From Brachybacterium subflavum (GTDB lineage Bacteria; Actinomycetota; Actinomycetes; Actinomycetales; Dermabacteraceae), in the NCBI RefSeq assembly GCF_009299795.1, contig NZ_VIGP01000004.1, forward strand, positions 388,992 through 452,991: 64,000 nucleotides of DNA, given 5' to 3'. Below are positions 27,921 through 37,054 of the stretch, piece by piece. Made by a program: the position numbers and the translations under genes. Positions within the stretch are counted from its first letter, which is position 1, and every line of letters begins with the position of its first letter. The notes below the pieces were generated by a model. It was not told the origin of the DNA. It did not search any database and worked only from the letters and a program-made list of their open reading frames with translations.

Positions 27921-28655
27921 TCAGCGCTCCGAATCGTCAGCGGCGGATGAGGGGCGGGCGGTGCCGTCCTCAGGGGCGGGGGCGGCGGGGTCGGCCTGCC
28001 GATCGGGCACGGCCGCGGCGGCGCGGGCGGCGAGCTCGTCCAGCTGCGCCGGGTCCGGCGGCGGGGTGAACTCGACCTCGACGCGCGCCGAGACGACGTC
28101 CGAGAGGGGCACGGCGAGGAACTCGGGAGTTCCCGCCGGGAGCCTCCGGGGGCGTCCGCGATCGTCGACGCCGGGCTCGGGATGCAGCGTGAGCGTCCCG
28201 TCCTCCGCCACGGCGAGCAGCCGGGCGCGCAGGCTCTTCTCGCCCGGCGCGCTCGCAGCGCGGGTCGCGGCGGAGTCCTCGGTCGCGCTCGGCGCCCCGC
28301 CCGCCCGGGCGCTGTGGGCCCGCGTGATCGTGAGCAGACGGCCACGGGAGCGGCGGAAGTGGCGGGGCTGCGTGAGCGTGCGCTCGGCGCCGGGAGTGGT
28401 GACCTCGAGCAGGCTCGGGCCGGGGCCGAGGATCGACTCGTCCTCGTCCAGCAGCTCGGAGATCCCGCGGGACGCCTCCGCGACCGCGTCGAGGTCCGCG
28501 CTCCCGGTGCGGTCCTCGGCGAGATCGACGACGAGCGTGACCTCGGTGGTCCCCTGGCGCTCGCGGACGGCGGCGTCCTCGAGCACGAGGTCGTGGCGGG
28601 AGAGGATCTGCGATGCGGCGTCCCGGACGCGCCCGACGGTCTGCTCGGAGGTCAT
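27921..28655 (-). CDS. rimP: Ribosome maturation factor RimP
   Basis: Assists 30S assembly. 244 residues, longer than the usual 150-180. The core is recognisable: [42 protein letters not shown], and [14 protein letters not shown]. An insertion of about 40 residues ([21 protein letters not shown]) interrupts the C-terminal SH3-like domain, and a Pro/Ala tail follows. GGGAG precedes the ATG. First gene of the nusA-infB cluster. Confidence 0.92.
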   Translation of the reverse strand: MTSEQTVGRVRDAASQILSRHDLVLEDAAVRERQGTTEVTLVVDLAEDRTGSADLDAVAEASRGISELLDEDESILGPGPSLLEVTTPGAERTLTQPRHFRRSRGRLLTITRAHSARAGGAPSATEDSAATRAASAPGEKSLRARLLAVAEDGTLTLHPEPGVDDRGRPRRLPAGTPEFLAVPLSDVVSARVEVEFTPPPDPAQLDELAARAAAAVPDRQADPAAPAPEDGTARPSSAADDSER

Positions 28656-28704
28656 GGCTCCCACCTCTTCTCCTGTGTTCTGCTGTGCGTCCTGCGGGAG
28701 CACC

Positions 28705-28710
28705 ACTCTA
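28705..28710 (-). promoter_or_regulatory. -10 element (TAGAGT) for rimP-nusA-ylxR-infB
   Basis: TAGAGT lies 49 bases before the rimP ATG in an otherwise very GC-rich gap. It would give a leader of about 40 bases. No clear -35. Confidence 0.45.
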
Positions 28711-28874
28711 GTCCGCGCACACGTGTCGCGCCCGCGCGGGAGGCCCCGGAGCGCGCGCACGTGGCGAGGCGCACGCCCCAGCGGCGGGCGCTGACGCGGG
28801 ACGCCGCGCAGCGATGGCGGAGCAGCACGACCGCGGCGGTGCCGCGCGGTGGCGGAGGGGCCGTGCGGTGATGG

Positions 28875-28880
28875 CAGAAT
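28875..28880 (+). promoter_or_regulatory. -10 element (CAGAAT) for the DUF4439 lipoprotein gene
   Basis: CAGAAT followed by seven bases and the ATG; no Shine-Dalgarno is present, consistent with a leaderless message. Confidence 0.35.
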
Positions 28881-28887
28881 CGGGCTC

Positions 28888-29931
28888 ATGCGTGCCGAGC
28901 TCCCCCGTCCCCGGCCCCGCCGTCGTGCGGTCCTGCTGGGCGGGCTCTCGCTCGGCGCGCTCGCCCTGTCCGGCTGCGACGGCGTGAGGGTAGGCCAGCC
29001 CGCCGTGTACACCCCGCCCCCGGAGGGCATCGACGACCTCTACCGCCGCGACCTGCTGGCCCTGCTCGAGACGGGCCTCGGCGCGCAGATCGGGGCCGAC
29101 GAGCGCTCGCGCGACCTCGTCGGCGGCGTGCAGGAGGCCCTCGGCCGGCAGCGCGAGGCCATGCTCACCGGGGCCGAGGCGGAGGACGAGAGCTCCGCGT
29201 CGAGCGACGGCGGCGACGACGGAGACAGCGACGGAGGCACGGGCGACGGCGGTGGCGGCGATGCCGCGCCGACCGACCTGCAGGGGCTCTCGGACCTGCT
29301 CGTGGCGATCCGCGACCTCACCGCGGACGCGGCCCGGCAGGTCTCCGGCTCCCTCGCGCGTCCCATGCTCGCGACGGGCGTCTTCGCGGCCTGGGCGGCG
29401 CAGCGGCTCGCGCGGATCGCGGGCACCGAGGAGCCCGCCGCTCCGCCGTCGGCCGAGAAGATCGAGCCCGCGCGCGACGTGCCGGAGTCCGACCCGCCGT
29501 CGATCGGAGCGCAGGTCGACTACCACTCCTCGCTCGAGCGGGCGCAGGAGGACGAGTGGTACGCGGGATATGTGCGCGAGGTGCTCGCGGCTGCCGAGAG
29601 CGGGAAGAAGCGCGCGGCCCTCATCGCCCTGAGCGACGCGGACCGCGAGCGCGCCGAGCAGCTCGGCGCCTTCGCCCGCGAGGACGGCGCGAAGGAGGTG
29701 CTGCGCGCGGCCGTGTACCCGCTGCCGGGCGGCGGCGTCACGCAGGACCTGCGGAAGGACGAGCCCGAGGCGCTCGCCCTCACCCTCGTCGAGGACCACG
29801 TGATCCTCACCGGAGCCGCGCCCTTCGAGCGCCGATCGCTCTCGATCGCGGCCGCACTGGACCAGGCGGTGCTGCTGGCGTCCCTGCGCACGTCCCTCTC
29901 GGCGCTGCCGACCCTCGACCCGGAGGGCTGA
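28888..29931 (+). CDS. Lipoprotein with ferritin-like DUF4439 domain
   Basis: 347 residues. Basic start with RRR, hydrophobic segment and lipobox ALSGC (Cys30) indicate export and lipid anchoring; the arginines could also serve the Tat route. A Ser/Asp/Gly low-complexity stretch (about 95-125) precedes the folded part. The C-terminal 145 residues match the helical, ferritin-like DUF4439 pattern (VDYHSSLERAQEDEWYAGY, LIALSDADRERAEQLG). The function of this family is not known; no metal-binding ExxH pair typical of true ferritins is evident. Convergent with proS. Confidence 0.75.
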   Translation: MRAELPRPRPRRRAVLLGGLSLGALALSGCDGVRVGQPAVYTPPPEGIDDLYRRDLLALLETGLGAQIGADERSRDLVGGVQEALGRQREAMLTGAEAEDESSASSDGGDDGDSDGGTGDGGGGDAAPTDLQGLSDLLVAIRDLTADAARQVSGSLARPMLATGVFAAWAAQRLARIAGTEEPAAPPSAEKIEPARDVPESDPPSIGAQVDYHSSLERAQEDEWYAGYVREVLAAAESGKKRAALIALSDADRERAEQLGAFAREDGAKEVLRAAVYPLPGGGVTQDLRKDEPEALALTLVEDHVILTGAAPFERRSLSIAAALDQAVLLASLRTSLSALPTLDPEG

Positions 29932-29960
29932 CAGGCGCCGTCCGCCTCCCCGAGGACTGG

Positions 29961-29993
29961 ACGCCCCGGCCCTCGCGGTGAGGGGCGGAGCGT
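29961..29993. terminator. Hairpin between convergent genes (DUF4439 lipoprotein and proS)
   Basis: A-T closing pair plus 11 of 13 paired bases between 29962-29974 and 29980-29992, loop five bases. The two mismatches weaken it, but its position between convergent stops fits a two-way terminator. Confidence 0.5.
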
Positions 29994-30017
29994 CAGCTCG
30001 AAGGACCGCCCGCGCGT

Positions 30018-31799
30018 TCAGGCGCGGACGGCGCGGACCACGAGCTCCACGACCTCCTGCGGGGAGACCTCGGCGACCTCGCCGCTCGCGCGATCGCGGA
30101 TCTCGACCTTGCCCTCGGCGAGCCCGCGACCGACGACGACCGTGGTGGGCAGGCCCAGCAGCTCCGAGTCCTTGAACTTCACGCCCGGGGAGACCTTGGG
30201 ACGGTCGTCGTAGAGCACCTCGAGGCCCTGGGCCTCGAGGTCCTGGGCGATCCTGTCCGCCTCGTCGAACACCGACTGGTCCTTGCCCGTGGCGAGGACA
30301 TGGACGTCGGCCGGGGCGACGGCGCGCGGCCAGGTCAGGCCCTTCTCGTCGTGATGCAGCTCCGCGATCGCGGCCACCGCACGGGTGACGCCGATGCCGT
30401 AGGAGCCCATGGTCACCACGGCCGATTTGCCGTTCTCGTCGAGCACGCGCAGGTCGAGCGCCTCGGCGTACTTCCGTCCCAGCTGGAAGATGTGCCCCAT
30501 CTCCATGCCCCGGGTCAGGCGCATCGGGCCCGAACCGTCGGGCGCCGGGTCGCCGTCGTGGACCGCGGCGGCCTCGATCGTGCCGTCGGCCGTGAAGTCG
30601 CGGCCGAAGACGAGGTCGTAGACGTGCTTGTCCTTCGCGCCGGCGCCCGCGACCCAGCGAGTGCCGGGGACGACGCGCGGGTCGACGAGGTAGCGGATCT
30701 TCGAGGGCGCCTCGCTCCCGAGGCCCTCCGGGCCGATGTAGCCCTTCTCGAGCACGGGGTGCTTCGCGAAGTCCTCCTCGGTGAAGGCCGTCGCGATCGC
30801 GGGGGCGACGGAGACCTCGAGGCGCTTGTCGTCGATCTCGCGGTCGCCGGGCAGGGCGATCACGAGCGGCTCCGTGCTGCCGTCGGGGTGGGTGAGCAGG
30901 TACACGAGGTGCTTGAGCATCTCGAAGCGGGTCCACTCCCCCGTCTCCGAGACGCACCCCTTCCCGGGGAAGGCCTCGTTCGAGAAGTCCGTGAGCTTCG
31001 CGATCGTCGAGGCGCCCGGGGTGTCCTCGACGTGCGCGGCGGGCAGCTGTGCGATCCGGTCCTGGGACAGCGCCTCGGGGACGACGGTCGTGACGGCCTC
31101 GACGTTCGCGGCGTAGCCGCCCTCGGAGACCACGAAGGTGTCCTCGCCGATCGGCGTGGGGTGCAGGAACTCCTCGGAGCGGGAGCCGCCCATGGCGCCG
31201 GCATCGGCCTGGCAGATGACCGTGGGCAGCCCCAGGCGCTCGAAGGTGCGCTGGTAGGCGCCGCGCTGCTTGAAGTAGGAGGCGTCCAGACCGGCATCGT
31301 CGATGTCGAAGGAGTAGGCGTCCTTCATGATGAACTCGCGCACGCGCAGCAGGCCGGCGCGCGGACGCGCCTCGTCGCGGTACTTCGTCTGGATCTGGTA
31401 CAGCATGACCGGGAGGTCCTTGTACGAATTGAACAGATCCTTCACCGCGAGGGTGAACATCTCCTCGTGGGTGGGCGCGAGCAGGTAGTCGGCCTGCTTG
31501 CGGTCCTTCAGACGGAACAGGGTGGGCCCGTACTCCTCCCAGCGGCCGGTCGCCTCGTAGGGCTCGCGCGGCTGCAGCGCGGAGAACAGCAGCTCGTTGC
31601 CGCCGATCGCGTCCTGCTCCTCGCGCACGATCTGCTCGACCTTCCGCATCACCCGCAGGCCCAGCGGCAGCCAGGTGTACACGCCCGGCGCGCTGCGCCG
31701 GACGTAGCCGGCGCGCACCAGCAGCTTGTGGCTCGCGACCTCGGCGTCCGACGGGTCCTCGCGCAGGGTGCGGACGAACGAGGAGGACATGCGGATCAT
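30018..31799 (-). CDS. proS: Proline--tRNA ligase (bacterial type)
   Basis: Class II aminoacyl-tRNA synthetase, 593 residues, with the INS editing domain of bacterial ProRS. Motif 1 region [20 protein letters not shown], motif 2 [19 protein letters not shown], motif 3 [13 protein letters not shown], anticodon-binding C-terminus ([19 protein letters not shown]). The first ATG (MIRM) is used because GAAAGG lies ahead of it; a second ATG three codons later lacks a signal. A TACCAT box lies 59 bases upstream. Confidence 0.96.
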   Translation of the reverse strand: MIRMSSSFVRTLREDPSDAEVASHKLLVRAGYVRRSAPGVYTWLPLGLRVMRKVEQIVREEQDAIGGNELLFSALQPREPYEATGRWEEYGPTLFRLKDRKQADYLLAPTHEEMFTLAVKDLFNSYKDLPVMLYQIQTKYRDEARPRAGLLRVREFIMKDAYSFDIDDAGLDASYFKQRGAYQRTFERLGLPTVICQADAGAMGGSRSEEFLHPTPIGEDTFVVSEGGYAANVEAVTTVVPEALSQDRIAQLPAAHVEDTPGASTIAKLTDFSNEAFPGKGCVSETGEWTRFEMLKHLVYLLTHPDGSTEPLVIALPGDREIDDKRLEVSVAPAIATAFTEEDFAKHPVLEKGYIGPEGLGSEAPSKIRYLVDPRVVPGTRWVAGAGAKDKHVYDLVFGRDFTADGTIEAAAVHDGDPAPDGSGPMRLTRGMEMGHIFQLGRKYAEALDLRVLDENGKSAVVTMGSYGIGVTRAVAAIAELHHDEKGLTWPRAVAPADVHVLATGKDQSVFDEADRIAQDLEAQGLEVLYDDRPKVSPGVKFKDSELLGLPTTVVVGRGLAEGKVEIRDRASGEVAEVSPQEVVELVVRAVRA

Positions 31800-31857
31800 G
31801 GAGGGCCTTTCGAACGGAGGGGTGGGTGCCCCACGGCGGCGGGAGGAACCCCCCTCC

Positions 31858-31863
31858 ATGGTA
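31858..31863 (-). promoter_or_regulatory. -10 element (TACCAT) for proS
   Basis: Four of six match TATAAT; predicted leader about 50 bases. The same TCTACCAT context occurs at the ABC-transporter promoter at 32438-32445. Confidence 0.4.
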
Positions 31864-31911
31864 GAGGAGCCGCACCCGTGCCAGGTGCACGTCCGCCGGC
31901 GGGCGCTCGTC

Positions 31912-32268
<357 letters not shown>

Positions 32269-32414
32269 TCACCCCATCCTCGCGGCGCGCCGCCGTCATC
32301 GCGTCGGCCTCCGGTGGCGTCCTCGGGGCCCCGACTGCGACCTGGGGTGGAACGGGTGCGACGGGCGGCACGACCTGCGCAGGGGTGCAGCGGCCGGGTT
32401 CGGCGCGATCCGGG

Positions 32415-32445
32415 TTGACATGGCGCACCCGCCGCCCTCTACCAT
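32415..32445 (+). promoter_or_regulatory. Promoter of the sugar ABC transporter operon
   Basis: A perfect TTGACA -35 box (32415-32420). The -10 is TCTACC at 32438-32443 (17-base spacer) or TACCAT at 32440-32445 (19-base spacer). It is the only consensus -35 seen in the window. Transcription would start about 40 bases before the ATG. Confidence 0.6.
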
Positions 32446-32457
32446 CGAGTAATCGAT
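32444..32457 (+). promoter_or_regulatory. Candidate operator ATCGA-N4-TCGAT
   Basis: Inverted repeat of five-base arms around GTAA, at the predicted transcription start. LacI-type repressors often act at such sites in sugar operons, but no regulator gene is adjacent. Confidence 0.35.
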
Positions 32458-32490
32458 TTCCGACGATGATGTCCGGACGGTGCGTGTGCG

Positions 32491-34134
32491 ATGACGGATC
32501 CGCAGAGGGCTTCCGACCCCGAGTCCGACCCCGAGGGCGAGCTGCTGCTCGAGGTCCGGGGAGCCGTGAAGACGTTCCCCGGTGTGCGCGCGCTCTCCGA
32601 TATGCGTCTCGACCTGCATGCGGGAGAGGTGCTCGCACTGGTCGGCGAGAACGGCGCCGGCAAGTCCACGCTCATGAAGGTGCTCACGGGCGTGCATCGG
32701 CCCGACGCCGGCGAGTTCCGCTACCTGGGACGGCCCCTGCGGGTGAGCGGCCCTCTGGACGCGGCCCGGCAGGGGCTCGCGATCATCCACCAGGAGCTCA
32801 ACCTGATCCCCGCGCTCACCGTGGCGCAGAACATCTTCCTGCGCCGCGAGGATCCCGCCGCAGGTCTGTTCACCCGTCCCCGCGGCCTGGAGGCGCGCAC
32901 CCGGGACCTGCTGGACCGGCTCGGCATGGACCTCGACCCGTCGGCCCGGGCCGAGGAGCTCACCGTCGCCCAGCAGCAGATGGTCGAGATCGCGAAGGCG
33001 CTCAGCTTCGACGCCCGCGTCCTGGTCATGGACGAGCCCACGGCCGCGCTCAACGAGACCGAGGCCGCCGCCCTGCACGCCCTCATCCGCGATTTCGTCA
33101 CCCCGCGCACCGGCGTCGTCTTCATCTCCCACCGCATGGAGGAGCTGCGCGGTCTCGCCGACCGCGTCCAGGTGATCCGTGACGGCGAGTACGTGGACGA
33201 CTTCCCGATGGCCGGCGCGACCCTCGACGACGTCGTCACCAAGATGGTCGGCCGCCCCGTCGACACCTCCGGGCGCGCGCACGCGCCGCGCGACGCGCAG
33301 CCCGGGCGCGAGGACCGCCCGGTCCTCCTCGCCGTCGAGCACCTGCGCAGCGAGCCTCTCGTCCACGACGTCTCCTTCGAGCTGCGCGAGGGCGAGATCC
33401 TGGGCTTCGCGGGTCTGATGGGCGCCGGGCGCACCGAGACGGCGCGCGCGCTGATCGGCTCCCTGCCACGCCAGGGCGGCGAGGTCCGTCTGCGCGGGCG
33501 CCCCGTCGCCTTCCGCTCCCCCGCCCAGGCGGCCCGCGCCGGCATCGGCTACCTGCCCGAGGACCGCAAGAGACTGGGCCTCATGCTCGAGAGCTCCGTG
33601 CTGGCGAACATGGAGCTCTCCGCGCTCGGCTCCCGGTTCCAGCGCGCGGGCCTCGTGCGCCGCAGCGTCGCGCGCCGGGCGGCCGAGGAGCAGGCGAGCG
33701 CGCTGCGCATCCGCACCCCGCACCTCGAGCAGCCGATCAAGAACCTCTCGGGCGGCAATCAGCAGAAGGCCGTCATCGGTCGCTGGCTGATGCGGGAGAG
33801 CGACGTGCTGATCTTCGACGAGCCCACCCGCGGCATCGACGTCGGCGCGAAGGAGGAGATCCACTCGCTTCTCGAGGACCTCGCCGCGCAGGGCCGCTCC
33901 CTGATCGTCATCTCCTCCGAGCTGCCCGAAGTGCTGCGCCTCGCCCACCGCGTGGTCGTCATGGCCCAGGGCCGCGTCACCGGCGTGCTCGACGCGGCCG
34001 ACGCCGACCCCGAGTCCGTCATGCGCCTCGCGGCCGTCGAGGAGACCCCCTCGCGCCCCCGCACCGCGGATCCCGCCCCCGCACCGGAGCGCGGACGCAC
34101 CGATGCGCCCGCCACCACGGAAGGACACCGATGA
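32491..34134 (+). CDS. Sugar ABC transporter ATP-binding protein (RbsA/MglA-like)
   Basis: 547 residues with two fused nucleotide-binding domains, the hallmark of CUT2 sugar importers. First domain: Walker A GENGAGKST (52-60), IIHQELNLIPALTVAQNIF, degenerate signature ELTVAQQQMVEIAKAL, Walker B VLVMDEPTAAL. Second: atypical P-loop GLMGAGRTE, YLPEDRKRLGLM, signature LSGGNQQK near 420, DEPTRGIDVGAK. The domain differences are normal for RbsA. The C-terminal 30 residues are Pro/Thr-rich. It overlaps the permease gene as ATGA. Ribose, xylose, galactose or another pentose/hexose are all possible substrates. Confidence 0.92.
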   Translation: MTDPQRASDPESDPEGELLLEVRGAVKTFPGVRALSDMRLDLHAGEVLALVGENGAGKSTLMKVLTGVHRPDAGEFRYLGRPLRVSGPLDAARQGLAIIHQELNLIPALTVAQNIFLRREDPAAGLFTRPRGLEARTRDLLDRLGMDLDPSARAEELTVAQQQMVEIAKALSFDARVLVMDEPTAALNETEAAALHALIRDFVTPRTGVVFISHRMEELRGLADRVQVIRDGEYVDDFPMAGATLDDVVTKMVGRPVDTSGRAHAPRDAQPGREDRPVLLAVEHLRSEPLVHDVSFELREGEILGFAGLMGAGRTETARALIGSLPRQGGEVRLRGRPVAFRSPAQAARAGIGYLPEDRKRLGLMLESSVLANMELSALGSRFQRAGLVRRSVARRAAEEQASALRIRTPHLEQPIKNLSGGNQQKAVIGRWLMRESDVLIFDEPTRGIDVGAKEEIHSLLEDLAAQGRSLIVISSELPEVLRLAHRVVVMAQGRVTGVLDAADADPESVMRLAAVEETPSRPRTADPAPAPERGRTDAPATTEGHR

Positions 34135-35138
34135 GCACGCTCGCAGTCTCCCCGGCCCGCGAGGAGTCCGCCGCCGACCGCCCGCGCGGACCGCGCCGCG
34201 TCCGCCTCCAGCAGCTGCTGGCCGCCGGGACCCTGGTCCTGATCTTCCTCGCGTTCTCCATCGCGAGCCCCACGATCTTCCCCACCTGGGGGAACGTCGT
34301 CACGATCCTGTACTCGACCGTGGTGATCGGGCTCCTCGCCCTGGGAGCGACCTTCGTCATCACCACCGCCGGCATCGACCTCTCCGTGGGGACGGGCATG
34401 GCGCTGTGCGCGGTGATGAGCGGCATGTTCATCGTGAACTGGGGGATCCCGGTACCGCTCGGCATCGTGCTCGCGATCCTCTTCGGCGGGCTCATCGGCC
34501 TGATCAACGGGGTGAGCGTCGCGCTCCTCGACCTGCCGCCGTTCATCGCGACCCTGGCGATGATGATGGTCGCCTCCGGGCTCGCCCTGGTGATCTCCGG
34601 CGCCGCCCCGATCTACTTCGAGGCCCCCTCCTACATGGGCTTCTCGACCGGGACGATCATCCCGTCGATCCCCAACGCCGTGCTCGTGCTGGCTCTCGCC
34701 GCCGTGATCGCGGCGGTGCTCATGTCCCGCACCCTGCTGGGGCGCTACGCGACCGCGATCGGCTCCAACCAGGAGGCCGCGGAGCTCGCGGGCGTGGCCG
34801 TGAAGAAGTGGCTGATGATCGTCTACATCGTGGGCGGTCTGTTCACGGGCCTCGCGGGCGTCATGATCTCGGCACGGCTCGGCTCCGCGCAGCCCGCGAC
34901 CGGCATGGGCTACGAGCTCGACGCGATCGCCGCCGTCGTCATCGGCGGGACCTCGCTGTCCGGCGGGCGCGGAACGATCGTCGGCACGATGATCGGCGCG
35001 CTCATCATCTCCGTGCTCACCAACGGCCTGCAGATCCTCTCGATCCCCCAGGAATGGCAGGACGTCCTGCTGGGAGCGGTGATCCTGGCGGCCGTGTTCA
35101 TCGACCGCCTGCGCCGGCGCGCGGAGCGCACGGCATGA
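34131..35138 (+). CDS. Sugar ABC transporter permease (RbsC-like)
   Basis: 335 residues with about ten hydrophobic segments. Family signatures: LGATFVITTAGIDLSVG, NGVSVALLDLPPFIATLAMM, and GRYATAIGSNQEAAELAGV near the coupling helix, then IAAVVIGGTSLSGGRGTI. A single permease gene would form a homodimer with the two-domain ATPase. ATGA overlaps at both ends indicate a tightly coupled operon. Confidence 0.93.
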   Translation: MSTLAVSPAREESAADRPRGPRRVRLQQLLAAGTLVLIFLAFSIASPTIFPTWGNVVTILYSTVVIGLLALGATFVITTAGIDLSVGTGMALCAVMSGMFIVNWGIPVPLGIVLAILFGGLIGLINGVSVALLDLPPFIATLAMMMVASGLALVISGAAPIYFEAPSYMGFSTGTIIPSIPNAVLVLALAAVIAAVLMSRTLLGRYATAIGSNQEAAELAGVAVKKWLMIVYIVGGLFTGLAGVMISARLGSAQPATGMGYELDAIAAVVIGGTSLSGGRGTIVGTMIGALIISVLTNGLQILSIPQEWQDVLLGAVILAAVFIDRLRRRAERTA

Positions 35139-36136
35139 CCGGGAGCGAGGACGGGACGGTCGGCGGGCCGCGTGCCGGTCGGCGCGCGCCGAGTCGTCGC
35201 GCGCTGCTCGCCCTCGGCGGTGTGGGCCTGCTGCTCCCGGCGGCCGGCTGCGGCCGCTCCCGCGAGGACGTCACGCACATCGCCCTGGTCTCCAAGGGCT
35301 TCCAGCACCAGTTCTGGCAGGCCGTGCGGCGCGGGGCCCGCGCGGAGGCCGACGAGAACGGCGTGGTCCTCACCTTCGAGGGCCCGCCCGCGGAGACCGA
35401 CGTCGAGGCCCAGATCACGATGCTGCAGAACGCCGTGACCAGGAGCCCCGATGCGCTGGGCCTCGCCGCCCTGGACTCCCGCGCGGCGGCCCTCGCCCTC
35501 GAGGAGGCGCAGTCGAAGGGGATCCCGGTGATCGCCTTCGACTCGGGCGTCGACTCCGACATCCCGCTCGCGACCGTGGCCACCGACAACGCCGCGGCCG
35601 CGAAGGAGGCCGCCAAGCACATGTGCGACCTGATCGACGGGAAGGGCCAGGTGGGCATCGTCGCCCACGATCAGGTGTCCCTCTCCGGCACCGACCGCCG
35701 CGACGGCTTCCTTCAGGGCCTGGAGGAGTACGGGCCCGACGTGGAGGCGCTCGAGGTGCAGTACGGGGAGGGCGACCAGGCGAAGTCCGCTGACATCGCG
35801 CGCTCCATGGTCACCGCCCATCCCGACCTGAAGGGTCTGTTCGGCACCAACGAGGGCTCCGCGATCGGCGTCCTCAAGGGCGTCGAGGAGTCCGGGCGCA
35901 CCGACCTGGCCGTGATCGGCTTCGACTCCGGGCGCGCGCAGGTCGAGGCGATCCGCGCCGGCGAGATGGCGGGCGCCGTCACCCAGGACCCGATGCAGAT
36001 GGGGCGCCTCACCGTGCGCACCGCGCTCGAGGCCCTCGCGGGGAAGAAGGTCGAGAAGATGATCGACACCGGATTCCTCTGGTACGACGCGGACAACATC
36101 GACAGCGATGACGTGCAGCGGGCGGTCTACCTCTGA
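35135..36136 (+). CDS. Sugar ABC transporter substrate-binding lipoprotein
   Basis: 333 residues. Leader SRRALLALGGVGLLL with lipobox PAAGC (Cys39); the twin arginine suggests possible Tat export. The mature part is a periplasmic-binding-protein-like domain of the ribose type: HIALVSKGFQHQFWQ, VIAFDSGVDSD, VGIVAHDQ, LFGTNEGSAIGVLKG, VIGFDSG. It reads out its ligand to the ABC pair in front of it. The substrate cannot be fixed from sequence. Confidence 0.92.
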   Translation: MTGSEDGTVGGPRAGRRAPSRRALLALGGVGLLLPAAGCGRSREDVTHIALVSKGFQHQFWQAVRRGARAEADENGVVLTFEGPPAETDVEAQITMLQNAVTRSPDALGLAALDSRAAALALEEAQSKGIPVIAFDSGVDSDIPLATVATDNAAAAKEAAKHMCDLIDGKGQVGIVAHDQVSLSGTDRRDGFLQGLEEYGPDVEALEVQYGEGDQAKSADIARSMVTAHPDLKGLFGTNEGSAIGVLKGVEESGRTDLAVIGFDSGRAQVEAIRAGEMAGAVTQDPMQMGRLTVRTALEALAGKKVEKMIDTGFLWYDADNIDSDDVQRAVYL

Positions 36137-36180
36137 GCGTGCCGCGCGAAAACCCCTCGGCTCGTGCGACCCCCGGCCGC

Positions 36181-36186
36181 TACCGT
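36181..36186 (+). promoter_or_regulatory. -10 element (TACCGT), probable leaderless start of the methyltransferase gene
   Basis: TACCGT, six bases, then ATG, with no Shine-Dalgarno. It lies 44 bases behind the ABC operon. Confidence 0.4.
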
Positions 36187-36192
36187 CGGACC

Positions 36193-37050
36193 ATGGAACC
36201 CCGTGCACAGCACTTCGCCGACAACCGCGCCAACTGGGACGACCGCTCGGCGCTCCACGAGGCCTCGGGCTACGGCATCGAGGAGCTCGTCGCCGACCCG
36301 TCGGCGATCAGTCCCGCGCTGGCCCAGGACCGCGAGCGCCTCGGGGACCTCACGGGGCTCGACGTCATCCATCTGCAGTGCCACCTGGGCACCGACACGG
36401 TCGGGCTCGCACGCCTCGGCGCCCGCAGGGTCGTCGGCCTGGATCTCTCACCCGCCTCCCTCACCCGGGCCGCACGGATCGCCGAGCGCTGCCGCGCCGA
36501 TCTCGAGCTCGTCGAGGCCAACGTGTACGACGCGCGCGAGGCGGTGAGCGGGGACTTCGACCTCGTGTACACCTCGATCGGCGTGCTGTGCTGGCTGCCC
36601 GACGTGCGCGCCTGGGCGCGCGTGATCGCCTCCCTGCTGCGCCCCGGCGGCAGATTCCTCGTCCGCGACGACCACCCGATGTTCATGGCGATCGGTGAGG
36701 ACGTGAGCGACGGGCTCCGCATCGAGCAGCCCTATTTCGAGCGCGAGCAGCCGATGACCTGGGACGAGGAGTTCAGCTACGTCGAGGCTCCGCCCGACGC
36801 CCCCGCGATCGCGCACAGCCGCAGCCACCAGTGGAACCACTCCCTCGCACAGATCGTGAACGCCCTGCTGGAGGCCGGCCTGGTGCTCGACTCGCTCGAG
36901 GAGACGCCGTACTCGGCCTGGTGCCCGTGGCCCGAGCTCATGGTGCGCGAGGGGGATCGCTGGCGTCTGCGGGAGGACCCCGACCGGATCGCCCTGCAGT
37001 TCGTCGCGACCGCCCACCGGCCGACGACCGACGCCGATGGTGAAGGATGA
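36193..37050 (+). CDS. Class I SAM-dependent methyltransferase
   Basis: 285 residues. The Rossmann motif I is altered to VIHLQCHLGTDTVGLARLG instead of the usual DxGxGxG; VGLDLSPASLTRAARIA (acidic loop motif II) and LLRPGGRFLVRD follow. HLQCHLGTDTL-type motif I is typical of a subgroup of Methyltransf_11/25 proteins in actinobacteria that likely act on small molecules. The frame is open to 36139, but MEPRAQHFADNRANWDDR begins the homology and a TACCGT box is six bases upstream. Substrate unknown. Confidence 0.82.
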   Translation: MEPRAQHFADNRANWDDRSALHEASGYGIEELVADPSAISPALAQDRERLGDLTGLDVIHLQCHLGTDTVGLARLGARRVVGLDLSPASLTRAARIAERCRADLELVEANVYDAREAVSGDFDLVYTSIGVLCWLPDVRAWARVIASLLRPGGRFLVRDDHPMFMAIGEDVSDGLRIEQPYFEREQPMTWDEEFSYVEAPPDAPAIAHSRSHQWNHSLAQIVNALLEAGLVLDSLEETPYSAWCPWPELMVREGDRWRLREDPDRIALQFVATAHRPTTDADGEG

Positions 37051-37054
37051 GCGC

